DNA of 26,591 nucleotides from UBA1425 sp051881715. Lineage in GTDB: Bacteria > Bacillota > Clostridia > Oscillospirales > Acutalibacteraceae. The stretch's first letter is position 1, and each line of letters starts with the position of its first letter. This document shows, in pieces, positions 14,572-22,369 of this stretch. Under the pieces are notes generated by a model. That model did not search any database. It was not told the origin of the DNA and worked only from the letters and a program-made list of their open reading frames with translations. Both the position numbers and the translations under genes were made by a program. The DNA is taken from contig JBJEQK010000184.1 of assembly GCA_051881715.1 (NCBI GenBank), positions 1-26,591 on the forward strand, read 5' to 3'.

Positions 14572-14742
14572 ATGACAATGGGCAATGTGCATATGCGTCC
14601 CCGTCATCAGGCTGCGTGCTGTTCAGTATGCGGCGCCGCTTCTGTGTCCTTTTCCTATCTGTTTGCAGTACGATTTTATACGTACTGCTTTTTTTATTAT
14701 TTTATTAAAAACAGAATCATGCCCCGAAAAGGAATTGCTTGA
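14572..14742 (+). CDS. Phe/Tyr-rich leader peptide of the aro operon (predicted)
   Basis: This 56-codon ORF runs from ATG 14572 to TGA 14740-14742. AGGAAGAGG (14556-14564) lies 7 nt upstream and the consensus promoter is just before that. Residues 27-44 (14650-14703) contain six Phe and five Tyr in 18 codons, including FSYLF, FYTY and FFYYF. The peptide has no resemblance to a stable protein. It precedes pheA and a terminator, as leader peptides of attenuation-controlled operons do. Stalling at Phe or Tyr codons would signal shortage of the end products. Part of the bias comes from the T-run after hairpin T1 (codons 40-45), but codons 27-38 alone hold seven Phe/Tyr. Later in-frame ATGs (14578, 14593) are alternative starts with poorer ribosome-site spacing. 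Confidence 0.75.
   Translation: MTMGNVHMRPRHQAACCSVCGAASVSFSYLFAVRFYTYCFFYYFIKNRIMPRKGIA
14665..14700 (+). terminator. Hairpin T1 with T-tract inside the leader ORF
   Basis: GCAGTACG (14665-14672) pairs perfectly with CGTACTGC (14681-14688) around ATTTTATA, followed by TTTTTTTATTATTTT. It looks like an intrinsic terminator. It lies within the Phe/Tyr codon cluster and would be disrupted by a translating or stalled ribosome. It may also serve as the pause hairpin of an attenuator. Confidence 0.7.
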
Positions 14743-14790
14743 CGACCTACCCAAAAGTACAGTTTATGGCAGATCAAACGGCTCCTTTTC
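14726..14790 (+). promoter_or_regulatory. Possible antiterminator pairing upstream of pheA
   Basis: GAAAAGGA (14726-14733) is complementary to TCCTTTTC (14783-14790), which contains part of the 5' arm and loop of terminator T2. The upstream strand lies 7 nt before the leader stop codon. A ribosome at the stop would cover it and allow T2 to form, whereas a ribosome stalled in the Phe/Tyr cluster would leave it free. Only 8 bp were found by eye. Confidence 0.45.
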
Positions 14791-14806
14791 CGAGGAGCCG
14801 TTTTTT
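14776..14806 (+). terminator. Attenuator terminator T2 before pheA
   Basis: AAACGGCTCCT (14776-14786) pairs with AGGAGCCGTTT (14793-14803) around a 6-nt loop and is followed by TTTATTTT. It lies 25 nt upstream of the pheA start and after the promoter, so it must be bypassed for operon expression. Confidence 0.9.
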
Positions 14807-14827
14807 ATTTTGAAAGGATGGATCAAA

Positions 14828-15925
14828 ATGGATGAACTGAAGACCGCCAGGAACAAGATCAACGAGATCGACGCCGCCATGGCGAAGCTATTTGAAGAAA
14901 GAATGCAGGCCTGCCGCGAAATCGCCGGATATAAAAAGGAACACGGTCTTTCCGTGCGCGACAGCGCCAGAGAGGCGGAGCTGATCGACAAGCGCAGAAA
15001 GGATCTGCAGGACGATGCCATCGAGCCCTATTATGTACAGTTTTTGAAAAACACCATTGACCTTTCCTGCAGCTACCAGTCCATGCTTCTGACCGGCAGA
15101 AAAGTTACCTACTGCGGAGTCGAGGGCGCCTTTGCGCAGATTGCCGCCCAGCGGATGTTCCCCGATGCACAGCTGACCGCTTTCCCCAGTTTTGCCGAAG
15201 CATATGCTGCTGTGGAGAGCGGCGAATATGACTGTGCCGTCCTGCCGCTGGAAAACAGCTATGCAGGCGAAGTCGGCGCTGTGATGGATCTGATTTTTTC
15301 CGGCACACTGTACATCAATCAGGTCATGGATCTTCCCATTGTGCACCACCTGATCGCACCCGAAGGCGCATCCCTTGAGGACATCCGAACCGTTGTGAGC
15401 CATCCGCAGGCGCTGGATCAGTGCTCCGGGTATATCGAGAAGCACGGCTTTGAGACCAAGACATATTCCAACACCGCCGCAGCGGCGAAGTACGTCAAGG
15501 AGCTCGGGGACAAATCCGTCGCCGCCATTGCCTCCGAAGAGACCTGTGAGAAGCTGGGACTGAAGATTCTCGAATCCTCCATCAACGACAGCAAAAACAA
15601 CACCACCCGCTTCGCCGTATTCTCCCGTGCGCAAAACCACCGCTCCAGCGCCGGCAGAAAAGATGATGAAAACTTCATGCTCGTATTCACTGTCAAAAAC
15701 GAAGCCGGTGCTTTGGCGCAGACGCTGAACATCATCGGCGCCCACGGGTACAATATGCGCACCCTGCGCAGCCGTCCCATGAAGGGATTGAAATGGAACT
15801 ACTACTTCTTTATCGAAGCAGAGGGAAACATCCACAACACCAACGGTCAGGATATGCTGCAGGAGCTTTCCGCCATCTGTGCGAAGCTGAAAAATGTCGG
15901 CAGCTACAGTGAAATCGGCGGATAA
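14828..15925 (+). CDS. pheA: Bifunctional chorismate mutase / prephenate dehydratase (P-protein)
   Basis: The 365-residue protein has three parts. An AroQ-type chorismate mutase covers about 1-85 (RNKINEIDAAMAKLFEER). A prephenate dehydratase covers about 92-270, with PLENSYAG (140-147), SHPQAL (191-196) and the catalytic TRF (260-262). An ACT domain covers about 285-360. It converts chorismate through prephenate to phenylpyruvate for phenylalanine synthesis. The ACT domain has NEAGALA and RSRP where the classical Phe-binding motifs are GALV and ESRP. Feedback control by Phe is likely, but the Glu-to-Arg change is worth noting. ATG 14828 has AAAGGA upstream. It is the first structural gene of the operon, directly behind the leader and attenuator. 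Confidence 0.95.
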   Translation: MDELKTARNKINEIDAAMAKLFEERMQACREIAGYKKEHGLSVRDSAREAELIDKRRKDLQDDAIEPYYVQFLKNTIDLSCSYQSMLLTGRKVTYCGVEGAFAQIAAQRMFPDAQLTAFPSFAEAYAAVESGEYDCAVLPLENSYAGEVGAVMDLIFSGTLYINQVMDLPIVHHLIAPEGASLEDIRTVVSHPQALDQCSGYIEKHGFETKTYSNTAAAAKYVKELGDKSVAAIASEETCEKLGLKILESSINDSKNNTTRFAVFSRAQNHRSSAGRKDDENFMLVFTVKNEAGALAQTLNIIGAHGYNMRTLRSRPMKGLKWNYYFFIEAEGNIHNTNGQDMLQELSAICAKLKNVGSYSEIGG

Positions 15926-15937
15926 CGGAGAAATGCT

Positions 15938-16945
15938 ATGAACATCACGGTACACTACGAAAATAAAAGCTACGATATCATTCTGGAGAACGGCGTTTTG
16001 AAAACCATGGGCGAAATCGCCAATCTCAACCGCAAGGTGCTGATCGTCACGGACAGCGGCGTCCCCGGCGAATATGTGCGCACTGTTGCCGCACAGTGCC
16101 GGGAGCCACACATTTTCACCTTCCCCCGGGGGGAAAAGAGCAAAAACATGGACACCTTCTGCCGCGTTCTTGCCGAGATGCTCCATGCCGGATTTACCCG
16201 CGGCGACTGTGTCGTCGCTGTCGGTGGCGGCGTTGTGGGCGACTTGAGCGGCTTTGCCGCATCCTGCTATATGCGCGGTGTGGATTTCTACAATGTCCCC
16301 ACCACATTGCTCTCTCAAGTAGATTCCTCCATCGGCGGCAAGACGGCCGTGGATTTTGAGGGCATCAAAAACGCCGTCGGTGCTTTTTATCCGCCCAAGG
16401 CAGTTTTCATTGATCCCCTCACCCTGCAAACCCTTGACCGGCGCCAGATATCGGCCGGTTTGACCGAAGCGATCAAAATGGCCGCCACAAGCGATGCGGC
16501 GCTGTTTGAAAAAATCGAGAAAAGCACAGACTTGCAAAAGGATCTGCCCGATATCATTTACGGCGCACTGAGCATCAAGAAAAAAGTGGTCGAGGAGGAT
16601 CCCAAGGAACGGGGTCTGCGCAAGGTGCTCAACTTTGGGCACACGGCAGGACACGCTGTTGAAAGCTTCTACGGCGGGGAACTGCTGCACGGGGAGTGCG
16701 TTGCCATCGGTATGCTGCCCATGTGCAGTGCGCCTGTGCAGGAACGTCTCGAAAATATTCTCTCTAAATATAATCTGCCCGTGCGTTTCAACGCAGATGT
16801 GCAAAAACTGCTGCCCGTTATGATGCACGACAAGAAAATGCAAAACGGTCTTGTGCAGACTGTCTTTGTGCCGCAGATCGGTTCCTTTTCCTTCAGACAA
16901 ATGACCCCGCAGGAAATCTTAAACAGAATGGAGAATGTAGGATGA
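15938..16945 (+). CDS. aroB: 3-dehydroquinate synthase
   Basis: The 335-residue protein shows the AroB signature: GGGVVGDLSGF (NAD binding), PTTLLSQVDSSIGGKTAVD, GLTEAIK, NFGHTAGHAVE and LLHGECVAIGM, including the metal-binding Glu and His residues. It turns DAHP into 3-dehydroquinate, the second step of the shikimate pathway. It starts 12 nt after pheA, with GGAG upstream, and its stop overlaps the aroC start by 4 nt (ATGA). The length is slightly below the usual 350-360. Confidence 0.96.
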   Translation: MNITVHYENKSYDIILENGVLKTMGEIANLNRKVLIVTDSGVPGEYVRTVAAQCREPHIFTFPRGEKSKNMDTFCRVLAEMLHAGFTRGDCVVAVGGGVVGDLSGFAASCYMRGVDFYNVPTTLLSQVDSSIGGKTAVDFEGIKNAVGAFYPPKAVFIDPLTLQTLDRRQISAGLTEAIKMAATSDAALFEKIEKSTDLQKDLPDIIYGALSIKKKVVEEDPKERGLRKVLNFGHTAGHAVESFYGGELLHGECVAIGMLPMCSAPVQERLENILSKYNLPVRFNADVQKLLPVMMHDKKMQNGLVQTVFVPQIGSFSFRQMTPQEILNRMENVG

Positions 16946-18054
16946 AGAACACCTTCGGGCAAAGCATGAGTGTGACCTTGTTCGGCGAAAGCCACGGCGC
17001 CGCTGTGGGTGTTGTGATCGACGGCATTGCGCCCGGCATCCCCGTTATCCCCGAGGAGATCGAACGGCAGCTGCAGCGGCGCAGACCCTCCTCCTCCATC
17101 GACACCCCTCGCCGGGAACAGGATCCGTACCAGATCCTCAGCGGCGTTTTTGAAGGGCGCACCACGGGTACGCCGCTGTGCATCTCCATCCCCAATGAGA
17201 ACACTCGCAGTCAGGACTACAGCTACGGACTTGCCCGCCCTGCCCACGCCGACTACACCGCCCACTGCAAATACCACGGCTTTGAGGATTTTCGCGGCGG
17301 CGGTCACTTTTCCGGCCGCATTACGGCGGCGCTTTCTGCGGCCGGCGGCATTCTGATTCCCGCCCTGAGAAATCTCGGCATCACCCTCGGCACCCATATC
17401 CTCGCCTGCGGACAGGCAAGGGACAGAGCCTTTGCAGACGTGGCGGCGGACATCGAACTGCTTCAAGGCAGAAGCTTCCCTGTTTTGGATGCAGCGTGTG
17501 AAGAAAAAATAACGCAGGAGATCCAGCAGGCACGAATGGACTGCGACAGTGTCGGCGGCATTATCCAAACGGCAGTCTGCGGCGTGGCTCCGGGTCTCGG
17601 AGAACCTTGGTTCGACAGCGTGGAAAGCCAGCTGTCCCACGCCATGTTCAGTCTCGGCGGCATCAAGGGCATAGAGTTCGGCACGGGATTTGACATGGCA
17701 AACCACAGGGGCAGCTTCTGCAACGACGCCATGCGTATGAAAGACGGACGTATGTACACCGAAACCAACCACAACGGCGGCATCAACGGCGGCATCACCA
17801 ACGGAATGCCTATTGTGTTCCAGTGTGCGGTAAAGCCCACTCCCTCCATCGCGCAGACACAAAAAACCGTTGATTTTGTAAAGAATGAAAACGCAGATAT
17901 CAACATCCATGGCAGACACGACCCGGCGATCCTGCGGCGCATCTGTCCCGTTGCCGACAGCGTGACCGCCATCGTACTGTGCGATCTTTTGGCACAGAGA
18001 TACGGCACGGATTATCTTGCAAAAGGACGTGAGAATTCATGCAATACGGTCTGA
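16942..18054 (+). CDS. aroC: Chorismate synthase
   Basis: The 370-residue protein has all the family blocks: FGESHGAAVGVVIDG, RRPSSSIDTPRREQDPYQILSG (FMN/substrate region), RPAHADYTAHCKY, RGGGHFSGRITA, GGINGGITNGMPI and GRHDPAILRR. It converts EPSP to chorismate with reduced FMN. The start overlaps the aroB stop (ATGA) and the end overlaps the aroE/aroK start by 16 nt, so translation is probably coupled. Confidence 0.96.
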   Translation: MKNTFGQSMSVTLFGESHGAAVGVVIDGIAPGIPVIPEEIERQLQRRRPSSSIDTPRREQDPYQILSGVFEGRTTGTPLCISIPNENTRSQDYSYGLARPAHADYTAHCKYHGFEDFRGGGHFSGRITAALSAAGGILIPALRNLGITLGTHILACGQARDRAFADVAADIELLQGRSFPVLDAACEEKITQEIQQARMDCDSVGGIIQTAVCGVAPGLGEPWFDSVESQLSHAMFSLGGIKGIEFGTGFDMANHRGSFCNDAMRMKDGRMYTETNHNGGINGGITNGMPIVFQCAVKPTPSIAQTQKTVDFVKNENADINIHGRHDPAILRRICPVADSVTAIVLCDLLAQRYGTDYLAKGRENSCNTV

Positions 18055-19265
18055 TCGGAGAAAAGCTGGGGCACAGCTATTCCCGGGAAATCCACGAAAA
18101 TATCGCGGGGTATAAGTACGAACTTGTGGAACTGACCCGTGAGGAATTGCCTGCATTTTTACAGGCAAAGGATTTTTGTGCGATCAATGTTACCATCCCC
18201 TACAAGCAGGCTGTGATCCACTATCTCGACTATATAGATGACAGCGCAAAAACGATCGGCGCCGTCAACACTATCGTCAACCGTGACGGCAAGCTGCACG
18301 GCTACAACACGGACTTTTCCGGGATGCGCGCACAGCTTGCGCATATGGGTGTTTCCCTTTGCGGAGAAAATGTTCTCATTCTCGGCGCCGGCGGCACGGC
18401 AAAAACAGCCCACGCCGTGGCGGAAAGTCTGCAAGCTTCCAGTATCGTCACCCTGCCCCGATGCCCGGAAGGCTACAACGAAGCCGCCAAAAAGCACCCG
18501 GACACGACCTTTATCATCAACGCCACACCGGTGGGGATGTACCCAAAGTGTGAAGATGTCCCTGTAGACATCTCCGTTTTCCCGCACCTGAAGGGGATAT
18601 TCGACGCCATCTACAATCCCCTGCGCTCCAACCTGATCCTCGACGGTCAGGCGAGGGGGTTGCCCGCCGAGGGCGGACTGTATATGCTATCTGCCCAAGC
18701 GGTCTTTGCCTCCGGTCTGTTTCGAGATGTGGAGATTTCACAGGAAACCACGGACAGCGCCTATGAAGCCGTCAAACGGGACAAGATGAACATCGTCCTC
18801 GTCGGTATGCCCTCTGCCGGAAAATCCACGGTCGGAAAAATCCTTTCGGAAATGACCGGCAAAGAATATGTGGACACGGACGACTTAATCATTCAGAAAG
18901 CCGGTATGTCCATCCCCGAGATTTTCAGCACACAGGGCGAAGGTGCATTCCGGGACATGGAGTCCGGGGTGATCGCTTCGATCAGTGACCAAAGCGGACT
19001 TGTGATCGCCACGGGAGGCGGCGCCATCCTGCGGGCAGAGAATGTGCGGCGGCTGAAACGAAACGGCGTCCTCGTTTTCCTCGACCGTGCGCCGGACGAG
19101 CTGATCTCTACGGCTGACCGTCCCCTTTCCAAGGATAGTGACGCCGTAATGCAGCTGTATAAAGAGCGCTATCCCCTCTACCAAGCCGCGGCAGACGTGC
19201 GTGTCGAATCCCTCGACACTCCTGAAAAAACCGCAAATTCCGTTTTAAGGAGCCTGCCCATATGA
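18039..19265 (+). CDS. aroE/aroK: Shikimate dehydrogenase-shikimate kinase fusion
   Basis: One 408-residue frame carries two enzymes. Residues 1 to about 245 are AroE: GEKLGHSYS, NVTIPYK with the catalytic Lys56, NTDFSG with Asp92, GAGGTAK (116-122), NATPVGM and YNPLRS. Residues from about 250 to 408 are AroK: P-loop GMPSAGKST (256-264), DTDDLI, FRDME with Arg305, ATGGGAIL and lid RPL with Arg361. All key catalytic residues of both are present. The fusion makes shikimate-3-phosphate from 3-dehydroshikimate in one polypeptide. The usual NR(T/S) NADP-specificity motif after the nucleotide loop is not evident, so coenzyme preference is open. No internal ribosome site or stop separates the halves. 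The gene overlaps aroC by 16 nt and aroA by 4 nt. Confidence 0.94.
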   Translation: MQYGLIGEKLGHSYSREIHENIAGYKYELVELTREELPAFLQAKDFCAINVTIPYKQAVIHYLDYIDDSAKTIGAVNTIVNRDGKLHGYNTDFSGMRAQLAHMGVSLCGENVLILGAGGTAKTAHAVAESLQASSIVTLPRCPEGYNEAAKKHPDTTFIINATPVGMYPKCEDVPVDISVFPHLKGIFDAIYNPLRSNLILDGQARGLPAEGGLYMLSAQAVFASGLFRDVEISQETTDSAYEAVKRDKMNIVLVGMPSAGKSTVGKILSEMTGKEYVDTDDLIIQKAGMSIPEIFSTQGEGAFRDMESGVIASISDQSGLVIATGGGAILRAENVRRLKRNGVLVFLDRAPDELISTADRPLSKDSDAVMQLYKERYPLYQAAADVRVESLDTPEKTANSVLRSLPI

Positions 19266-20467
19266 TCGTTACCGTGAAGCCGGGCAAAGCCAACGGCATC
19301 CTGCAAGCCCCGCCCTCCAAAAGCTATGCGCACCGCATGATCCTCTGCGCCGCTTTGGCAAAGGGAACCAGTCATATACGCGGCGTTGCCCTGAGTGAAG
19401 ATATCCTTGCGACGCTGGACTGCATTCGCGCTTTGGGCGTCCCTTTTGAGCAGAATGGTGACACCCTCACCATCCATGGGGGCATCCGCCCTTCACCGAA
19501 TCCCGTTTTTCCCTGTCGGGAAAGCGGCAGTACCCTGCGTTTTTTCATCCCCGTTTCCCTGCTGCGCTCCGAAAATGCTGCCTTTTGCGGCACCGAGAGG
19601 CTGATAGAACGCGGCATCCATGTGTACGAAGATTTGTTTAGGGAACACGGAATCACCTTTCAAAAAGCCGACACACAGATTCAAGCGAGCGGTACACTCT
19701 GCGGCGGTACATTCACACTGCCCGGCAATGTCAGCAGTCAGTACATCAGCGGTCTTTTGTTCGCCCTCCCCCTGCTGTCAACGCCCAGCACGATTCATGT
19801 CCTCCCGCCCGTGGAGAGCCGTCCCTATATCGACATCACCCTTTCTGTCATGCGTGCATTCGGGGTTGAAGTCAGGGAAATTGCGCAGAACACATTTTTC
19901 ATCCCCGCATCGCAAAGCTACCAATGCCGTGACGCGGCGGTGGAAGGCGACTGGTCCAACGCCGCCTTTCTGCTGGCTTTGCAAGAGTTGAGCGGCAGTG
20001 TCTGCGTGACAGGACTTGCCGAAAACAGTATGCAGGGAGACAAGGTCTGCGTGTCCCTTTTTAAACAGCTGGGCATTCCAAATTCCACGGTAGATATTGC
20101 CGACTGTCCCGATCTTGCACCGATACTTTTCGCCCTGTCCGCCGTCAAAGGCGAAACCCTCTTTACCGGCACAAAGCGGCTGAAAATCAAGGAATGCGAC
20201 CGTGGACAAGCCATGGCACAGGAATTGCAGAAGTTCGGCGTTTCTTCCGAAGTGTCCGAAAACACGGTACGCATCTTCGGCGGCAAACTACAGAAACCCA
20301 CCGAAATCCTTTGCGGGCATAACGACCACCGGATCGTCATGGCAATGACCGTGCTTTCCAGCATTACAGGCGGACAGATTTCCGACGCACAAGCTGTGCG
20401 CAAAAGCTATCCGAACTTTTTTGAGGACATGACCCGTCTCGGACTGGAGGTTGAGTATGGCAATTAA
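19262..20467 (+). CDS. aroA: EPSP synthase (3-phosphoshikimate 1-carboxyvinyltransferase)
   Basis: The 401-residue protein has PPSKSYAHR (Lys20, Arg25), ESGSTLRF at 87-94 where E. coli has NAGTAMRP, the S3P loop NVSSQYISGLLFA, GDWSNAAF, DCPDLAP with the catalytic Asp, KRLKIKECDR and HNDHRIVMA. It joins PEP to shikimate-3-phosphate. It is about 25 residues shorter than the E. coli enzyme. The residue matching E. coli Pro101 is Phe and Thr97 is Ser, a region that affects glyphosate sensitivity; the Gly96 equivalent is kept. The start overlaps the aroE/aroK stop by 4 nt (ATGA). Confidence 0.95.
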   Translation: MIVTVKPGKANGILQAPPSKSYAHRMILCAALAKGTSHIRGVALSEDILATLDCIRALGVPFEQNGDTLTIHGGIRPSPNPVFPCRESGSTLRFFIPVSLLRSENAAFCGTERLIERGIHVYEDLFREHGITFQKADTQIQASGTLCGGTFTLPGNVSSQYISGLLFALPLLSTPSTIHVLPPVESRPYIDITLSVMRAFGVEVREIAQNTFFIPASQSYQCRDAAVEGDWSNAAFLLALQELSGSVCVTGLAENSMQGDKVCVSLFKQLGIPNSTVDIADCPDLAPILFALSAVKGETLFTGTKRLKIKECDRGQAMAQELQKFGVSSEVSENTVRIFGGKLQKPTEILCGHNDHRIVMAMTVLSSITGGQISDAQAVRKSYPNFFEDMTRLGLEVEYGN

Positions 20468-21323
20468 CAAGGACACCAAAATTCTCATTGTGGGTCTCGG
20501 TCTCATCGGCGGCAGCTATGCATGGGCGCTTTCCGGCCAAGGTTTCGAGGTCGGCGGCATGGCACGGCGCAACGAAGTGATCGACTACGCACTGGACAGA
20601 GGCTGGATCGCCCACGGCAGAACCGAGATGGATCCCTACTACATCGGGCAGTTTGACCTGATCGTCTTTGCCTTATATCCGCAGGCTTTGCTGGAATGGT
20701 TGGAGAAAAACCAGCAGTATATCAAAAAGGGCGCCCTTCTCACCGACGTGACCGGCGTCAAGCGGTGCGTTGTCTACGACGTGCAGAAGATGCTGCGCAG
20801 CGATCTGGAATTCATCGGTGCGCATCCCATGGCAGGACGGGAGAGCAGCGGCATTGAAAATGCGGACAAGGACATTTTCAAAAACGCCAACTACATCGTC
20901 ACACCCACGGATGCCAACTCACAGCAGGCCATTGACGCGTGTATGCAGCTGGGCAAAATCCTCGGCTTCCGAAACATTTCAACGCTGACCCCCGAAAAGC
21001 ATGATGAAATGATCGGCTTCCTTTCTCAGCTGACGCACTGCATCGCCGTAAGTCTGATGACTTGCAGGAACTCCGAAAGCTTTGTGGACTACACCGGCGA
21101 CTCCTTCCGCGATCTCACACGGATCGCCAAAATCAACGACCGTATGTGGAGCGAACTGTTTTTGCTGAACAAAGACGAGCTGGTGCGGCAAATGGAACTG
21201 TTCGAGCGCCAGTTTCAAACGCTCAAGCAGTACATCATAGACGGCGATACGGCGGGGATGCGTGAAATGATGCGCCGCTCCACCGAACAACGTAAACGAT
21301 TTGAAGTCAGAAAGGATGACTAA
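20457..21323 (+). CDS. tyrA: Prephenate dehydrogenase
   Basis: The 288-residue protein has an N-terminal Rossmann motif, GLGLIGGSYA (13-22), then DVTGVKR, the signature GAHPMAGRESSG and LSQLTH in the helical dimerisation domain. It oxidatively decarboxylates prephenate to 4-hydroxyphenylpyruvate for tyrosine. It is a monofunctional short form with no ACT domain, so it lacks the usual regulatory module. The start is ATG 20457 with GGAGG 6 nt upstream; it overlaps aroA by 11 nt. Confidence 0.94.
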   Translation: MAINKDTKILIVGLGLIGGSYAWALSGQGFEVGGMARRNEVIDYALDRGWIAHGRTEMDPYYIGQFDLIVFALYPQALLEWLEKNQQYIKKGALLTDVTGVKRCVVYDVQKMLRSDLEFIGAHPMAGRESSGIENADKDIFKNANYIVTPTDANSQQAIDACMQLGKILGFRNISTLTPEKHDEMIGFLSQLTHCIAVSLMTCRNSESFVDYTGDSFRDLTRIAKINDRMWSELFLLNKDELVRQMELFERQFQTLKQYIIDGDTAGMREMMRRSTEQRKRFEVRKDD

Positions 21324-21327
21324 CGAT

Positions 21328-22356
21328 ATGAATATGGAATTCAAAAGAGAGCTCCCGACTGCCCGTGTGGTTCGGGAAATGTACCCCGTTTCCGAGGAAT
21401 TGTACGCCAAGAAAAAGGAAAACGACGAAGAGATCCGCAAGGTATTCACCGGTGAATCCGACAAGCTGGTGCTCGTCATCGGACCGTGTTCCGCAGACCG
21501 GGAGGACGCTGTGCTGGAATACATCGCACGTCTGGCGGAAATTCGTGAAAAGGTCAAGGACAAGATCGTCATCATTCCCCGCATCTACACCAACAAGCCC
21601 CGCACCACCGGTGACGGCTACAAGGGAATGCTTCACCAGCCCGACCCCAACAGCCAGCCCGATATGCTTCGTGGTCTGATCGCCATCCGCAAGCTGCACA
21701 TGAAAGCGCTGGAGCAGACAGGCTTCTCCTGCGCCGATGAAATGCTTTACCCGGAAAACCATCGCTATCTCAACGACCTGCTCTCCTACGTGGCAGTCGG
21801 CGCCAGATCGGTGGAAAACCAGCAGCACAGACTGACTGCCAGCGGTCTTGACGTCCCCGTGGGCATGAAAAACCCCACCGGCGGCGATCTGTCCGTAATG
21901 ATGAATTCCATCACTGCTGCCCAGCATTCCCACACCTTCGTCTACTCCAACTGGGAAGTGACCAGCGCCGGCAACCCCCTTGCCCACGCCATCCTGCGCG
22001 GTTCCACCAGCAAGCACGGACGCAATATTTCTAACTATCACTACGAGGACCTGATGCTGCTGTGCGAACTGTACGACAAGAGCAATCTTGTCAATCCCGG
22101 CGTGATCATCGACACAAACCACGCCAACTCCGGCAAGAAATGGGATCAGCAACCCCGTATCGCCAAGGAGATCATGCACAGCTACAGACTCTCCAACGAT
22201 ATCCGCAAGTTGGTGAAAGGTCTGATGATCGAATCCTATCTGCTGGACGGCTGTCAAAAGCCCTCCGGCGATGTGTACGGACAGTCCATCACCGACCCCT
22301 GCCTCGGCTGGGAAAAGACGGAGAGACTGATTTTGGAGCTTGCAGAGCTTGTCTGA
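21328..22356 (+). CDS. aroF: DAHP synthase, type I-alpha
   Basis: The 342-residue protein carries VIGPCSA (metal Cys), PRTTGDGYKGMLHQPD, CADEMLYPENHRYL, GARSVENQQHR, GMKNPTGG and DTNHANSGKKW, the AroF/G/H pattern. It condenses PEP and erythrose-4-phosphate, the first committed step. The N-terminal extension needed for end-product inhibition in this class is present, but which amino acid inhibits it cannot be read by eye. ATG 21328 is preferred because AAAGG lies 12 nt upstream. ATG 21316, which overlaps tyrA, and ATG 21334 are alternatives. It is the last gene of the operon. Confidence 0.94.
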   Translation: MNMEFKRELPTARVVREMYPVSEELYAKKKENDEEIRKVFTGESDKLVLVIGPCSADREDAVLEYIARLAEIREKVKDKIVIIPRIYTNKPRTTGDGYKGMLHQPDPNSQPDMLRGLIAIRKLHMKALEQTGFSCADEMLYPENHRYLNDLLSYVAVGARSVENQQHRLTASGLDVPVGMKNPTGGDLSVMMNSITAAQHSHTFVYSNWEVTSAGNPLAHAILRGSTSKHGRNISNYHYEDLMLLCELYDKSNLVNPGVIIDTNHANSGKKWDQQPRIAKEIMHSYRLSNDIRKLVKGLMIESYLLDGCQKPSGDVYGQSITDPCLGWEKTERLILELAELV

Positions 22357-22369
22357 TGAAATCCTATCA

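Noticed and set aside
14585..14827. Extended N-terminus of PheA from 14585
   Set aside because: The in-frame extension passes through two terminators and lacks a ribosome site. ATG 14828 starts exactly at the chorismate mutase domain.
14549..14828. T-box riboswitch upstream of pheA
   Set aside because: No T-box consensus (TGGNACCGCG-type bulge) or specifier-loop layout is visible; the leader ORF and terminator explain the region better.
14888..16900. 670-codon open frame opposite pheA and aroB
   Set aside because: It spans two well-supported genes on the other strand and shows only low-complexity reverse-frame sequence.
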